The notes beneath the pieces are model-generated. The model had not been told where the DNA came from and searched no databases. It was given only the letters and a program-made list of their open reading frames with translations. A stretch of DNA of 39,466 nucleotides, from positions 1 to 39,466 of the IMG/VR virus record IMGVR_UViG_3300031857_020022; one strand, written 5' to 3'. Of the stretch, positions 1-8,321 are shown one piece after another. The stretch's first letter is position 1. Every line of letters begins with the position of its first letter. The position numbers were made by a program, and so were the translations under genes. The stretch comes from a virus.

Positions 1-2108
1 AGGTTAGTGTTCACATTTTCGATAACGAGAAAAATCTTTTACTTGCATTTCTTAATTACTACGAAGAAGTTGATGCGTCTATTCTCACAGGATGGAATAT
101 AGATTTCTTTGATATTCCTTATCTTTATAATCGTATCAAAAACGTTTGTGGTGAAGGACATGCAAAAAGATTATCACGTATCGGACAATGTTTCTACTCA
201 CCTTACAGAGACAAGTGGAGTTTTGGGGGTGTAAGTATTTTGGATTACATCAACTTATACAAACAATATAATTTTGGTTTGGAAAGTTCTTACACCCTGA
301 ACCACATCGCAACAAAAGAATTAGGTAGAGGTAAGGTTGAGTATGAAGGAAGTTTGGATGACCTCTTTGAAAATGATTTAGAGAAGTTCATTGAGTATAA
401 CATTGTCGACGTGGACTTGGTGGTAGCAATGGATAATAAATTAAAGTTTATTGAATTATGTAGGGCGATATGCCACGCTGGTTACGTTCCATATGAAGAT
501 TACATTTATTCATCGAAGTGGTTAGAAGGTGCATGTTTATCTTATCTTAAATCAAAAGGATTGGTAGCAACAAACAAGCCGGCGGATAGGAGAGAAAGAA
601 TGCAAGCACTTCGAGATAATGATGAAGAGAAGTTTATTGGAGCATATGTAAAAGAACCTATCGTTGGTAAATATGATTGGATATATGACTTGGACTTAAC
701 TTCACTATACCCTTCAATCATTATGACACTTAATATCAGTCCTGAAACAAAGATTGGTAAGATTGAGAATTGGGATGCGGAAGCATGGATTAAGGGTGAA
801 GATAGTGGAACATATAGAATAGTAGGAAAGGATGATACATACGAATATAGTAAAGAGGAATTGGCAGAAGTAATCAAAGATAGTAATTTGGGTGTAGCAG
901 CAAACGGAGTCCTATATAATCAGGATAAGCCAGGTTTGATTGCAGATATCCTAAACACATGGTTTCAAAAGAGAGTAGAGTATCGTAAGTTGGAAAAGAA
1001 ATATGGTGAGGAAGGAAACACAGAGCAATACGAATTCTATGGTAAAAGACAACACGTTCAGAAAATCCTACTAAACTCAATGTATGGTGTGTTAGGTTTA
1101 CCTGCATTTCGTTTCTATGATGTGGATAACGCAGAAGCAGTGACTCTGACCGGACAAGTGGTTATTAAGAAAACCGCCGAAATGGCAAACATCAAATATT
1201 GGAAAGAGTTAGGAACAAAAGAGGATTACAATGTTTATATCGATACGGACTCAATTTATATGATGGCAGAACCTTTGGTAAAACATAGATACCCAGAATA
1301 TAAAGAGTTTGATGAAAAACGAATGGCACAAGAGGTAAACACAATTGCAGAGGAAACTCAAGCATTCTTAAACTCATTCTACAATTTATTAGCAGAGAGA
1401 TTTTTCTTCATTCCTAAAGAGAAACATAGATTTGAGATTAAGAAAGAGTATATCAGTAAAGCAGGGTTTTGGGTAGCAAAGAAAAGATACGCACAATGGA
1501 TGATTTTGAAAAATGGTATTCCATGTGATAAGTTAGATGTGAAAGGATTGGATGTAGTTAGAAGTTCATTTCCAAAAGCATTTCAAAAGTTTATGTCTAC
1601 AATGTTGAAAGATATTCTAATGGGTAAAGATAATGAATATATTGATGATACATTACTTACATTCAAAAAGAGTTTACCAACACTTCCTGTAAATCTAATT
1701 GCAAAGGGTGGAGCAATCAAAGAATTAAGTAAGTATGATAATGGTAGTTGGCAGAAAGGTAAAGCAGTTGCAGACTTTGAAAAAGGAACACCTGCACACG
1801 TTAAAGCCGGAATAGCATACAATAGATTATTAAAGTTCTTCAACTGTCCATATAAACATGAACCAATCAGAGATGGTGATAAAGTTAAGTGGGTATATCT
1901 TAAAACAAATCCATTAGGACTAGATACACTTGCTTTTAAAGATTACAATGACCCAAAAGAGGTTATGGACTTCGTTGAAACTTACATTGATAGAGATAAA
2001 ATATTTGAAGCAGAGTTGGAAAACAAATTAGATGATTTCTACAATGCATTGAAATGGGAGAAAGCAACAACAGAAACAAAAACAGCAAAGAAATTTTTTG
2101 CTTTTTAG
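1..2108 (+). CDS. 43: Family B DNA polymerase (T4 gp43-like), 5' truncated
   Basis: Replicative DNA polymerase with proofreading exonuclease. The reading frame is open from base 3 through the left edge, so the gene begins outside the window; the TTG at 240 is internal. The upstream part carries the Exo II motif (TGWNIDFFDIPYLYNR, about 90-140). Exo III-like YNIVDVD follows near 396. Polymerase motif A (DLDLTSLYPSII) lies near 687, motif B (KILLNSMYGVLG) near 1065 and motif C (YIDTDSIYM) near 1240. The segment GVSILDYINLY and the overall order match phage T4 gp43. The C-terminus KKFFAF looks like a clamp-binding peptide, as T4 gp43 also ends in an aromatic-rich tail that binds gp45. The sliding clamp gene follows directly, and the clamp loader lies nearby. 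Family assignment is very secure; only the missing N-terminus limits the call. Confidence 0.97.
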   Translation, partial: VSVHIFDNEKNLLLAFLNYYEEVDASILTGWNIDFFDIPYLYNRIKNVCGEGHAKRLSRIGQCFYSPYRDKWSFGGVSILDYINLYKQYNFGLESSYTLNHIATKELGRGKVEYEGSLDDLFENDLEKFIEYNIVDVDLVVAMDNKLKFIELCRAICHAGYVPYEDYIYSSKWLEGACLSYLKSKGLVATNKPADRRERMQALRDNDEEKFIGAYVKEPIVGKYDWIYDLDLTSLYPSIIMTLNISPETKIGKIENWDAEAWIKGEDSGTYRIVGKDDTYEYSKEELAEVIKDSNLGVAANGVLYNQDKPGLIADILNTWFQKRVEYRKLEKKYGEEGNTEQYEFYGKRQHVQKILLNSMYGVLGLPAFRFYDVDNAEAVTLTGQVVIKKTAEMANIKYWKELGTKEDYNVYIDTDSIYMMAEPLVKHRYPEYKEFDEKRMAQEVNTIAEETQAFLNSFYNLLAERFFFIPKEKHRFEIKKEYISKAGFWVAKKRYAQWMILKNGIPCDKLDVKGLDVVRSSFPKAFQKFMSTMLKDILMGKDNEYIDDTLLTFKKSLPTLPVNLIAKGGAIKELSKYDNGSWQKGKAVADFEKGTPAHVKAGIAYNRLLKFFNCPYKHEPIRDGDKVKWVYLKTNPLGLDTLAFKDYNDPKEVMDFVETYIDRDKIFEAELENKLDDFYNALKWEKATTETKTAKKFFAF

Positions 2109-2127
2109 AAAAAAATCCGTATATTAG
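2097..2127 (+). promoter_or_regulatory. Bacteroidota-type promoter before the clamp gene
   Basis: TTTG at 2097-2100 is followed after 19 bases by TATATTAG at 2120-2127, close to the Bacteroidota consensus TTTG-N19-21-TAnnTTTG. It sits about 20 bases before the clamp start, so transcription would begin just upstream of the ATG with a short A-rich leader. Prediction only. Confidence 0.5.
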
Positions 2128-2147
2128 TAAAACATAAAACATAAAAT

Positions 2148-2861
2148 ATGAACAAAAACAATTTATTAAAATTTATCCAAAAGTATTCGTTAGGTGGACT
2201 TATCGAATCAGTAGCATGGAACGCAGAAGGAACAAAGTTATCAGTTAGATTTATTTCTGATGATAAAACCCTATTGGGTGAAGTAGAGTTTAACGCATTC
2301 ACTTCAACACCATTTAATGTAGGTATTTATACAACATCATTGTTAAAAAATATGATTGGTGTATTGGATAGTGATATCGCATTGAAAGTGGATAAAGCGG
2401 GTGATAAAGCAGTTACGCTTAAGTTGAGTTCAGATGATACTGAAACTTCTTATCAGTTGGCAGACTTGGGTGTTATTCCACCAGTTCCAGATTTGAAAGC
2501 ATTGCCTGATTTTGGTATTACAATTGATATGACATCACAAATGGTAGACCGTTTCATCAAAGCAAAGGGTGCATTGAGTGATGTAGATACTTTCACAATC
2601 TTTACAGAAGGTGGTGATTTGAAAATGGCAATTGGTTATTCTTCAATTTCGACAAACAGAGTAACATTCACAGCAATTAAGGGATTTGATGGTGAAGTAA
2701 AACCAATCTCATTCTCTTCAAAATATTTAAAGGAAATTCTTACAGCAAACAAAGAAGCAACTAATGCTAAATTAAAAGTTTCAACTGATGGTTTATCAAA
2801 TGTTGAATTCCAAATTGATGATTTTGTATGTAAGTATTATTTAGTAGAAATTTCAAATTAA
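2148..2861 (+). CDS. 45: Sliding clamp, DNA polymerase processivity factor (gp45-like)
   Basis: Ring-forming clamp that tethers the polymerase to DNA. The 237 residues compare well with T4 gp45 (228). The alternating strand/helix pattern of two clamp domains is visible, with a linker around residues 108-120 (LADLGVIPPVPDLKALP). The segment VDRFIKAKGALSDVDTFTI resembles the second-domain start of gp45 (LLRVSRGLQIDTIAI). The position right after the polymerase and before the clamp-loader genes supports the call, since clamps diverge fast and motif evidence is weaker than for the polymerase. The ATG follows an A-rich leader with no Shine-Dalgarno. A promoter-like element precedes it. Confidence 0.88.
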   Translation: MNKNNLLKFIQKYSLGGLIESVAWNAEGTKLSVRFISDDKTLLGEVEFNAFTSTPFNVGIYTTSLLKNMIGVLDSDIALKVDKAGDKAVTLKLSSDDTETSYQLADLGVIPPVPDLKALPDFGITIDMTSQMVDRFIKAKGALSDVDTFTIFTEGGDLKMAIGYSSISTNRVTFTAIKGFDGEVKPISFSSKYLKEILTANKEATNAKLKVSTDGLSNVEFQIDDFVCKYYLVEISN

Positions 2862-2865
2862 TAAA

Positions 2866-3183
2866 ATGACAAACGAACAATTAGAATTATTCCCAATAGA
2901 GGAAGAACAATTACAAGGTAGTGTAGAAATTGAACAACCAAAAACAATTGGAGATGCTGAATGGTGTTTTCAATTTTTTAATAACGAACCTGTAGTATTT
3001 GGTTGGCAAGGTGAAAATACAGAACCATCACCATTGGTATTACAACTACAACCAATGGAAGGTGATGTGTTGACATTTAAACAAAATGGTATGGAATTTA
3101 AAATATTCGCAAGACCAATTTCCGAAGATACAAAACAAATTAGAAAAGAACAAGAAAAAGAAAATGGAGATAGTAAAGATTAA
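2866..3183 (+). CDS. Small acidic protein of unknown function in the replication module
   Basis: 105 residues, not recognised. The protein is acidic and Gln/Glu-rich at the start (residues 4-25). A middle section with conserved-looking tryptophans (AEWCFQFF, VFGWQGENTEPSP) is followed by a short beta-rich stretch (GMEFKIFARPI) and a charged, Lys/Glu-rich tail. It starts 4 bases after the clamp stop, and its end overlaps the dUTPase start by 20 bases, so it is probably translated in the same operon. The setting suggests a role in replication or nucleotide metabolism, but the sequence shows no catalytic motif. Confidence 0.75.
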   Translation: MTNEQLELFPIEEEQLQGSVEIEQPKTIGDAEWCFQFFNNEPVVFGWQGENTEPSPLVLQLQPMEGDVLTFKQNGMEFKIFARPISEDTKQIRKEQEKENGDSKD

Positions 3184-3607
3184 AAAGCTACATAAAGATG
3201 CTGTAATTCCACAATATGCAAAGTATGGGGATGCCGGAATGGATTTGGTGGCAACATCAATCATATCTAATACAACATTTGATGTAACCTATGGAATGGG
3301 TATTGCATTAGAAATACCTGAAGGATTTGTAGGATTGATATTCCCTCGTTCATCAATTAGAAAAACTGATTTAGCATTAACAAACTGCGTTGGTGTAATT
3401 GATAGTGGATATAGAGGTGAACTACAAGCTACATTCAAAAAGGTATATGGAAAAAATGATATTCGAATTGATGAAGTTGATTACAAAGTGGGTGATAGAA
3501 TTGCACAAATCATAATCCTACCATATCCAACAATCAGATTTGAAGAAGTAGAACAATTATCTAACACCGAAAGAGGCGAAGGTGGATTCGGTTCAACTGG
3601 AAATTAA
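3164..3607 (+). CDS. dut: dUTP diphosphatase
   Basis: Hydrolyses dUTP to dUMP and pyrophosphate, keeping uracil out of phage DNA and supplying dUMP for dTMP synthesis. All five motifs of trimeric dUTPases are present in 147 residues: DAGMDLVA (23-30), PRSSIRK (61-67), GVIDSGYRGE (77-86), RIAQIIILP (112-120) and the P-loop-like RGEGGFGSTG (137-146). The frame is open further upstream to 3086. The ATG at 3164 is chosen because MEIVKIKKLHKDAVIPQYA is the usual family N-terminus and the upstream part is a lysine-rich shadow of the previous gene. The length is normal for the family. It lies between the clamp and clamp-loader genes. Confidence 0.97.
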   Translation: MEIVKIKKLHKDAVIPQYAKYGDAGMDLVATSIISNTTFDVTYGMGIALEIPEGFVGLIFPRSSIRKTDLALTNCVGVIDSGYRGELQATFKKVYGKNDIRIDEVDYKVGDRIAQIIILPYPTIRFEEVEQLSNTERGEGGFGSTGN

Positions 3608-3608
3608 T

Positions 3609-4556
3609 ATGAGTTTTTTCGCAAACGATATAAACAAAAGAGAACATAGTTTGTGGGTGGAGAAATACCGCCCACAAACTCTTGCTGACTATGTTGGTAA
3701 TGAGACCATCAAAGAAACAATTCAGCAATATTTAGATGCCAATGATATACCACATCTATTGTTGTATGGAAAAGCCGGCACAGGTAAAACAACATTGGCA
3801 AAGTTAATCGTAAACACTATCAAATGTGACTTTATGATTATTAACGCATCGGATGAAAACAATGTGGATACCGTAAGAACGAAGGTAAAGAACTTCGCAT
3901 CATCGGTAGGTTTCGCAGGATTTAAAGTGATTATCCTTGATGAGTTTGATTATATGACACCGGGAGCACAGGCAATCCTTCGTAACTTAATGGAAACATT
4001 CAGTAAGCATTGTCGTTTCATCTTAACTTGTAACTATATTGAGAAAATCATTGACCCTATCCAAAGTAGATGTCAGTCTTTCGCAATTACACCTCCAACT
4101 AAAAAGGATGTAGCAGTTCAAGTAGCAAAGATATTGGATTCCGAAAAAATTAAGTATGAACCAAAGAATATGGCCGATGTGATTAATTCATATTATCCAG
4201 ATATCCGTAGAATACTTAACACTTGTCAATTACAATCTGCAAAGGGAGAATTGAAAGTAGACCACAAAGTGATGGTTGAATCAAACTTCCAAACGAAATT
4301 GATTGACCTATTAAAATCAAATGATGACAAACGTAATTTGTTTATGAAGATTAGACAAGCAGTAGCAGATAATCATCTAAACGATTATTCAGAAATGTAT
4401 TCAATGTTATACGATAAAGTAGATGAATACGCTGCAGGAAATACTGCAAACGTAATCCTAACTATTGCAGATGGATTATCCAAAGATGCATTAGTAGTAG
4501 ATAAAGAAATCGTATTTATGAGTACAATTATTCAAATTTTAAATATTATAAAATAA
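3609..4556 (+). CDS. 44: Clamp loader AAA+ ATPase subunit (gp44-like)
   Basis: ATPase subunit of the sliding-clamp loader, opening the ring and placing it on primer-template DNA. In 315 residues it shows the RFC-type start LWVEKYRPQTL (15-25), Walker A GKAGTGKT (54-61), Walker B VIILDEFD (107-114), sensor 1 LTCNY (139-143) and the SRC arginine-finger motif (153-155). These match T4 gp44 and RFC small subunits. The ATG at 3609 is preferred over the upstream in-frame start at 3582, which lies inside the dUTPase gene; the dUTPase TAA overlaps by proximity only. The partner small subunit (gp62-like) is one gene downstream. Confidence 0.95.
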   Translation: MSFFANDINKREHSLWVEKYRPQTLADYVGNETIKETIQQYLDANDIPHLLLYGKAGTGKTTLAKLIVNTIKCDFMIINASDENNVDTVRTKVKNFASSVGFAGFKVIILDEFDYMTPGAQAILRNLMETFSKHCRFILTCNYIEKIIDPIQSRCQSFAITPPTKKDVAVQVAKILDSEKIKYEPKNMADVINSYYPDIRRILNTCQLQSAKGELKVDHKVMVESNFQTKLIDLLKSNDDKRNLFMKIRQAVADNHLNDYSEMYSMLYDKVDEYAAGNTANVILTIADGLSKDALVVDKEIVFMSTIIQILNIIK

Positions 4557-4798
4557 TGGAACAACAAGGACAAGGGTTACCAATGAATTTCAAATTAACA
4601 GATGCAAGAGAAATGCTCTGTGAGTGTGGTAATGATACATTTATGCCAGGTTTTAGATTTAGAAAGGTATCACGTTTAATTACAGGTGGTGCAAAAGATA
4701 GTATACTTCCAATTGAAATGTACCTTTGTACACAATGTGGTAAACCTTTGCAAGACCTTTTGCCTGATGAATTAAAAGATAAAAAAATTATAGAATAA
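4556..4798 (+). CDS. Zinc-ribbon protein of unknown function
   Basis: 80 residues. Two Cys pairs, CECG (near 23-26) and CTQCG (near 58-62), are spaced like a zinc ribbon, with a basic loop (RFRKVSRL) between them. The gene overlaps the preceding ATPase stop by one base and the next gene start by one base (TAATG-type junctions), so the three are surely one operon. A zinc ribbon between the two clamp-loader subunits suggests a replication or late-transcription role, for example as a DNA- or clamp-binding adaptor, but nothing in the sequence fixes that. Confidence 0.75.
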   Translation: MEQQGQGLPMNFKLTDAREMLCECGNDTFMPGFRFRKVSRLITGGAKDSILPIEMYLCTQCGKPLQDLLPDELKDKKIIE

Positions 4799-5250
4799 TG
4801 GCAGTTAAAAAGTTATTTGACCATTTAAACGCAATAACAGCAGAGCAAGACCCAAAGTATTTTGAAAAACTTTCCGAAGAAGATTTGAAATCATGGAGTA
4901 ACTTTATGATTAATCGTTTTCTTTCTATGAAACCAGAGTGGGTTGAGTTGATTGCAACTTTACTACCTTTGACGCAAACCCTGCAACCAAAGGAAATGTA
5001 TAAGTTGTATATTAGTGTTATTCCAAAAGGCAAATACTTTTTAAAATATATAAAAGGAAAATCAGCTGACAAATACGAAGATTTTTTAGTTGAATTAATT
5101 AAAAAAGATTTTCAATGTTCGGAAAAAGAAGCATTGGAATATATAGAAGTTCTTTACTCAACTAGAGAAGGTAGAGAAAATATAAAATATATTTGCGAAA
5201 AATATGGAACTGATAAAAAACAAATAACTAAATTGAAATTAAAGATATAA
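4798..5250 (+). CDS. 62: Clamp loader small subunit (gp62-like)
   Basis: Non-ATPase subunit that completes the clamp loader with the gp44-like ATPase. It has 150 residues, shorter than T4 gp62 (187). The alignable core is YKLYISVIPKGKYFLKYIKG (about 67-86), matching the T4 segment around AAVPRGKRYGKWAK, and the following segment FLVELIKKDFQCSEKEALEY matches the T4 stretch LIIKLLAKRYQVNTNDAINY. The protein is helical and lysine-rich. The call is supported by its place after the ATPase subunit. It is short and divergent, so confidence is lower than for the ATPase. Confidence 0.8.
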   Translation: MAVKKLFDHLNAITAEQDPKYFEKLSEEDLKSWSNFMINRFLSMKPEWVELIATLLPLTQTLQPKEMYKLYISVIPKGKYFLKYIKGKSADKYEDFLVELIKKDFQCSEKEALEYIEVLYSTREGRENIKYICEKYGTDKKQITKLKLKI

Positions 5251-5269
5251 TATTTATTATAAAACTATT

Positions 5270-6001
5270 ATGAATATTAACTTTAATGATGCAAAAGATT
5301 CATTTTTAAAAAATGGATATTGTTCTTTTAATTTAAAAGATTTTGATTTAGAATTTTTTGAATTTATAAAAAACTTTCTTAATTGTTCTGAAGAAAAAAA
5401 TTTAAGTGAAATTTTCTTGAAAGCAAGATTTGATGCAAACGATTTACAAACAACCTTTCAATATAAGACTTTTGAAGAAATGGAAAATTTCAAAAAAAGT
5501 TTAATAGAAAAATACGATTGGTATCAAAAAGATGGTATAACACCAAATACAACACAATGTTGGTATTATTGCCATACAATAGATGTACATGATTATTTGA
5601 AAAAAAATTCAAATTATAAAATTTCAAACTTAAATAAATACATAAGTGATAAAATAAATAATATTGTAAAATATTTTTATGATTTATCGGATACAGCAAA
5701 AATAAATAATAACGAACTGATGTTTAGTTTATACAATAAAGATTGTAGATTTACACAACATCAGGATGGTGTTGGAGTAAACTATTGTTCAATTATTATC
5801 TATTTGAACGAAAATTATAAAGCAGAAAATGGCGGCCTTTTATTATTAAATGATGAAAACGTAGTTCCTGAAATTGGTAATGTTGCTATTATGGATTTAT
5901 CAAAACACAACATTAGACATGGCGTATCAAAAGTAACAGGAGGACCTGGAAGATTCGCAATACTATGTTTTCCTATTTTAGAAGGTGAAAAATTAGTATA
6001 A
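5270..6001 (+). CDS. 2OG-Fe(II) dioxygenase, prolyl-4-hydroxylase-like (copy 1)
   Basis: Likely an iron- and 2-oxoglutarate-dependent oxygenase with a double-stranded beta-helix fold. The iron triad is readable: H164-Q-D166 in FTQHQDG and a distal H217 in NIRHGV, with R228 (GGPGRFAI) placed to bind 2-oxoglutarate. The segment IIIYLNENY-(x5)-GGLLLL is typical of P4H-like enzymes. The N-terminal 130 residues are unique to this pair of proteins. It is clearly paralogous to the gene at 17618: both share GYC(S/T)FNLK near the start and NVVPEIGNVAI before the distal His. It lies between the replisome and the glycan genes; the substrate is unknown (protein side chain, sugar or base). Confidence 0.85.
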   Translation: MNINFNDAKDSFLKNGYCSFNLKDFDLEFFEFIKNFLNCSEEKNLSEIFLKARFDANDLQTTFQYKTFEEMENFKKSLIEKYDWYQKDGITPNTTQCWYYCHTIDVHDYLKKNSNYKISNLNKYISDKINNIVKYFYDLSDTAKINNNELMFSLYNKDCRFTQHQDGVGVNYCSIIIYLNENYKAENGGLLLLNDENVVPEIGNVAIMDLSKHNIRHGVSKVTGGPGRFAILCFPILEGEKLV

Positions 6002-6012
6002 ATTAATATTAA

Positions 6013-6044
6013 TTTGGTAAATACAAATAAAATGGTTATATTAG
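6013..6044 (+). promoter_or_regulatory. Promoter-like element very close to the nuclease start
   Basis: TTTG (6013-6016), 20 bases, then TATATTAG (6037-6044), a good Bacteroidota-type promoter. The ATG of the nuclease begins only 4 bases after the -7 element, so the transcript could be leaderless. An AT-only perfect palindrome (6000-6015) overlaps the TTTG and might be an operator, but could be chance in such AT-rich DNA. Confidence 0.45.
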
Positions 6045-6048
6045 ATAT

Positions 6049-6912
6049 ATGGCAAGAGTATCATTTTCACAATATAGTATGTGGAGTAGTTGTCCACAAC
6101 AATACAAATTAGCATACATAGATGGATTATCACAATCCACATCTAATATACATTCCGTATTTGGAACGGCAATGCATGAAACACTTCAACACTATTTAGA
6201 TAAGTGTTTAAGAATATCCAAATCACAAGCTGATAAGATGATTGATTTAAAGGAATATCTCAAAGAGAGAATGAGAGAAACCTATGTTAAAGATTCTGCA
6301 GGCGGAACTCTGAACGTTTGTACTAAAGAGGAAATGGTTGAGTTTTTAGAAGATGGTAATGTTCTTTTAGATTGGTTTCAAAAATCTAAAAACTTCAATA
6401 AGTTCTTTTCACTTAAGCATGATGAATTGGTTGCAATTGAACAACCAATTAATACTAAAATTGCAGAGGGTGTAAACTTTATGGGGTTTATAGATTTGAT
6501 TATCAGAGATACATTTACAGGTAAGTATCGTATTATAGATTTCAAAACATCAACAGCTGGTTGGAGTAAATATCAAAAATCAGACCCAGTCAAAAATTCA
6601 CAAATACTTCTTTACAAAAAGTTCTATGCAGAGTTGATTGGTATTTCCGAAGATATGATTGATGTGGAATTTATTATATTAAAACGTAAGGTGACAATCA
6701 GAGAGGATATACCAACACATCGAATGAGTAAACATATTCCTGCAAATGGAAAACCATCCATAAACAAAGCATGGACAGGATTTAAAGGATTTGTGGAAAG
6801 TGTATTTGATGAAACGGGTAATTACCGATTGGGTATAAACTATCACAAAAAACCATCGAAGTTATGTGGTTGGTGTGAATTTTATGGAACACATTGTGAT
6901 GGAAAAAATTAA
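6049..6912 (+). CDS. PD-(D/E)XK nuclease, Cas4/RecB-like, with probable Fe-S cysteines
   Basis: Probable DNA exonuclease of 287 residues. The nuclease core is visible: GTAMHETL (about 40-47) as the RecB-type N-terminal helix with His, GFIDLI supplying the first metal Asp, IIDFKTS as the D-x-K motif, and QILLYKKFY as the QxxxY motif. Cysteines C15 (SSCPQQYKL) and C273, C276, C283 (LCGWCEFYGTHC) have the spacing expected for the 4Fe-4S clasp of AddB and Cas4 nucleases. In phages such enzymes act in recombination, replication or host DNA breakdown; Cas4-like function in CRISPR is not implied, as there is no array or Cas1. IscU and IscA encoded at 22121-22851 could serve its cluster. Confidence 0.88.
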   Translation: MARVSFSQYSMWSSCPQQYKLAYIDGLSQSTSNIHSVFGTAMHETLQHYLDKCLRISKSQADKMIDLKEYLKERMRETYVKDSAGGTLNVCTKEEMVEFLEDGNVLLDWFQKSKNFNKFFSLKHDELVAIEQPINTKIAEGVNFMGFIDLIIRDTFTGKYRIIDFKTSTAGWSKYQKSDPVKNSQILLYKKFYAELIGISEDMIDVEFIILKRKVTIREDIPTHRMSKHIPANGKPSINKAWTGFKGFVESVFDETGNYRLGINYHKKPSKLCGWCEFYGTHCDGKN

Positions 6913-6941
6913 GTAAAAACAATATATATTTAAAATTAGTT

Positions 6942-8321
6942 ATGGCAAAAAAGAAAATTCTGTTATTATCTGATGACCTCCGAATGGCGAGTGGTATCGC
7001 AAATGTTTCAAAACAATTAGTATTAGGAACGGTTGATAAGTATGATTGGGTACAATTAGGGGCAGCAATCAAACATCCTGAAGCCGGTAAAGTTATGGAT
7101 TTGAGTGAAGATGTTAGAAAGAAAACCGGAGTTGAAGATGCAAATGTAAAAATTTACCCATCGGATGGTTATGGAAATCCCGATATGATTAGGCAGTTAT
7201 TGATGATTGAAAAGCCTGATGCAATCCTACACTTTACCGACCCTCGTTATTGGATTTGGTTATATGAAATGGCACATGAAATCCGCCAATCAGTTCCACT
7301 ATTCTTTTATCACATTTGGGATGATTTGCCAGACCCAAAATACAACAGAGATTATTACGAAAGTTGTGATTGGATTGGATGCATTTCAAAACAAACTTAT
7401 GGTATTACCAAAAGAGTTTGGGGATGGGATAAAGAAAAGTATTGGAACAGACCACAAAATTGGCAAGTAAGTTATGTACCACATGGTATCAATTCGGAAG
7501 ATTACAAACCTATAGAAGTTCCTGAAGATTTTAAAAAAAGTATCTTTGGTGATAAAGAATATGATTTTGTTCTTTATTGGTCAAATAGAAACATTCGTAG
7601 AAAACAACCAATGGATGCAATGCTTGCTTTTGATGAATTTAGACAAACATTAAGACCAGAACAGCAAGATAGAGTTTGTATGGTAATGCATACATCTCCT
7701 GTTGATGAAAATGGTACAGATTTACCTAAATTTATTGAACATTGTATACCTGATTCTAAAATCATATTTGCATCAAATCGTTACACCGAACAAGAACTTA
7801 ATTATCTTTATAATTTGGCAGATGTTACAATCAACGTTGCATCCAATGAAGGATTTGGATTGGCAACCGCAGAATCGGTTATGGCGGGTACACCGATTAT
7901 TGTAAATGTAACGGGTGGTATGCAAGACCAATGTGGATTTAGAGTAAAAGGTAGTGGTAAGTTATTAACCGCAGAAGATTATGTAGAAATTGGTTCTTTG
8001 CATGACCGTTATAAAAAGAACACACATGTTTGGGGAGATTGGGTAAGACCAATTTGGCCAGTTCGTTCAACAACAGGTTCAGTTCCTACTCCGTATATCT
8101 TTGATGATAGGGTTGACTTTTTAGATATAACACCTTTGATTAGAGAGTGGTATGATATGGGAAGAGAAGCAAGAAAAGAAGCAGGAATGAAAGGTAGAAA
8201 ATGGATGTTAGGAGAAGGAAATTTAAGTAGAGAATATATGTGCCAATCTTTAATAGATGGTATGGAAGGAGCATTTGCAAATTGGAAACCTATTAAAAAA
8301 TATCAATTAGTTACAATATGA
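6942..8321 (+). CDS. GT4-like (GT-B fold) glycosyltransferase
   Basis: Retaining glycosyltransferase of family 1/GT4 type, 459 residues. The N-terminal Rossmann half begins KKILLLSDDLRMASGIANVS. The donor-binding half contains NEGFGLATAESVMAGTP (about 302-318), the E-x7-E region that binds the nucleotide sugar. A section VSYVPHGIN precedes the second domain as is usual in GT4. It opens the glycan cluster and overlaps the next glycosyltransferase by 4 bases (ATGA). Donor and acceptor are not predictable. Unusual length near the C-terminus (about 350-400, WGDWVRPIWPVRSTTGS) may be an insertion. Confidence 0.88.
   Translation: MAKKKILLLSDDLRMASGIANVSKQLVLGTVDKYDWVQLGAAIKHPEAGKVMDLSEDVRKKTGVEDANVKIYPSDGYGNPDMIRQLLMIEKPDAILHFTDPRYWIWLYEMAHEIRQSVPLFFYHIWDDLPDPKYNRDYYESCDWIGCISKQTYGITKRVWGWDKEKYWNRPQNWQVSYVPHGINSEDYKPIEVPEDFKKSIFGDKEYDFVLYWSNRNIRRKQPMDAMLAFDEFRQTLRPEQQDRVCMVMHTSPVDENGTDLPKFIEHCIPDSKIIFASNRYTEQELNYLYNLADVTINVASNEGFGLATAESVMAGTPIIVNVTGGMQDQCGFRVKGSGKLLTAEDYVEIGSLHDRYKKNTHVWGDWVRPIWPVRSTTGSVPTPYIFDDRVDFLDITPLIREWYDMGREARKEAGMKGRKWMLGEGNLSREYMCQSLIDGMEGAFANWKPIKKYQLVTI

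Noticed and set aside
240-2108. TTG start at 240 as the polymerase start
   Set aside because: The frame is open to base 3 and encodes the Exo II region, so the start lies outside the window.
6049-6912. Cas4 of a CRISPR system
   Set aside because: No repeat array, Cas1 or Cas2 is seen; stand-alone phage nucleases have the same fold.
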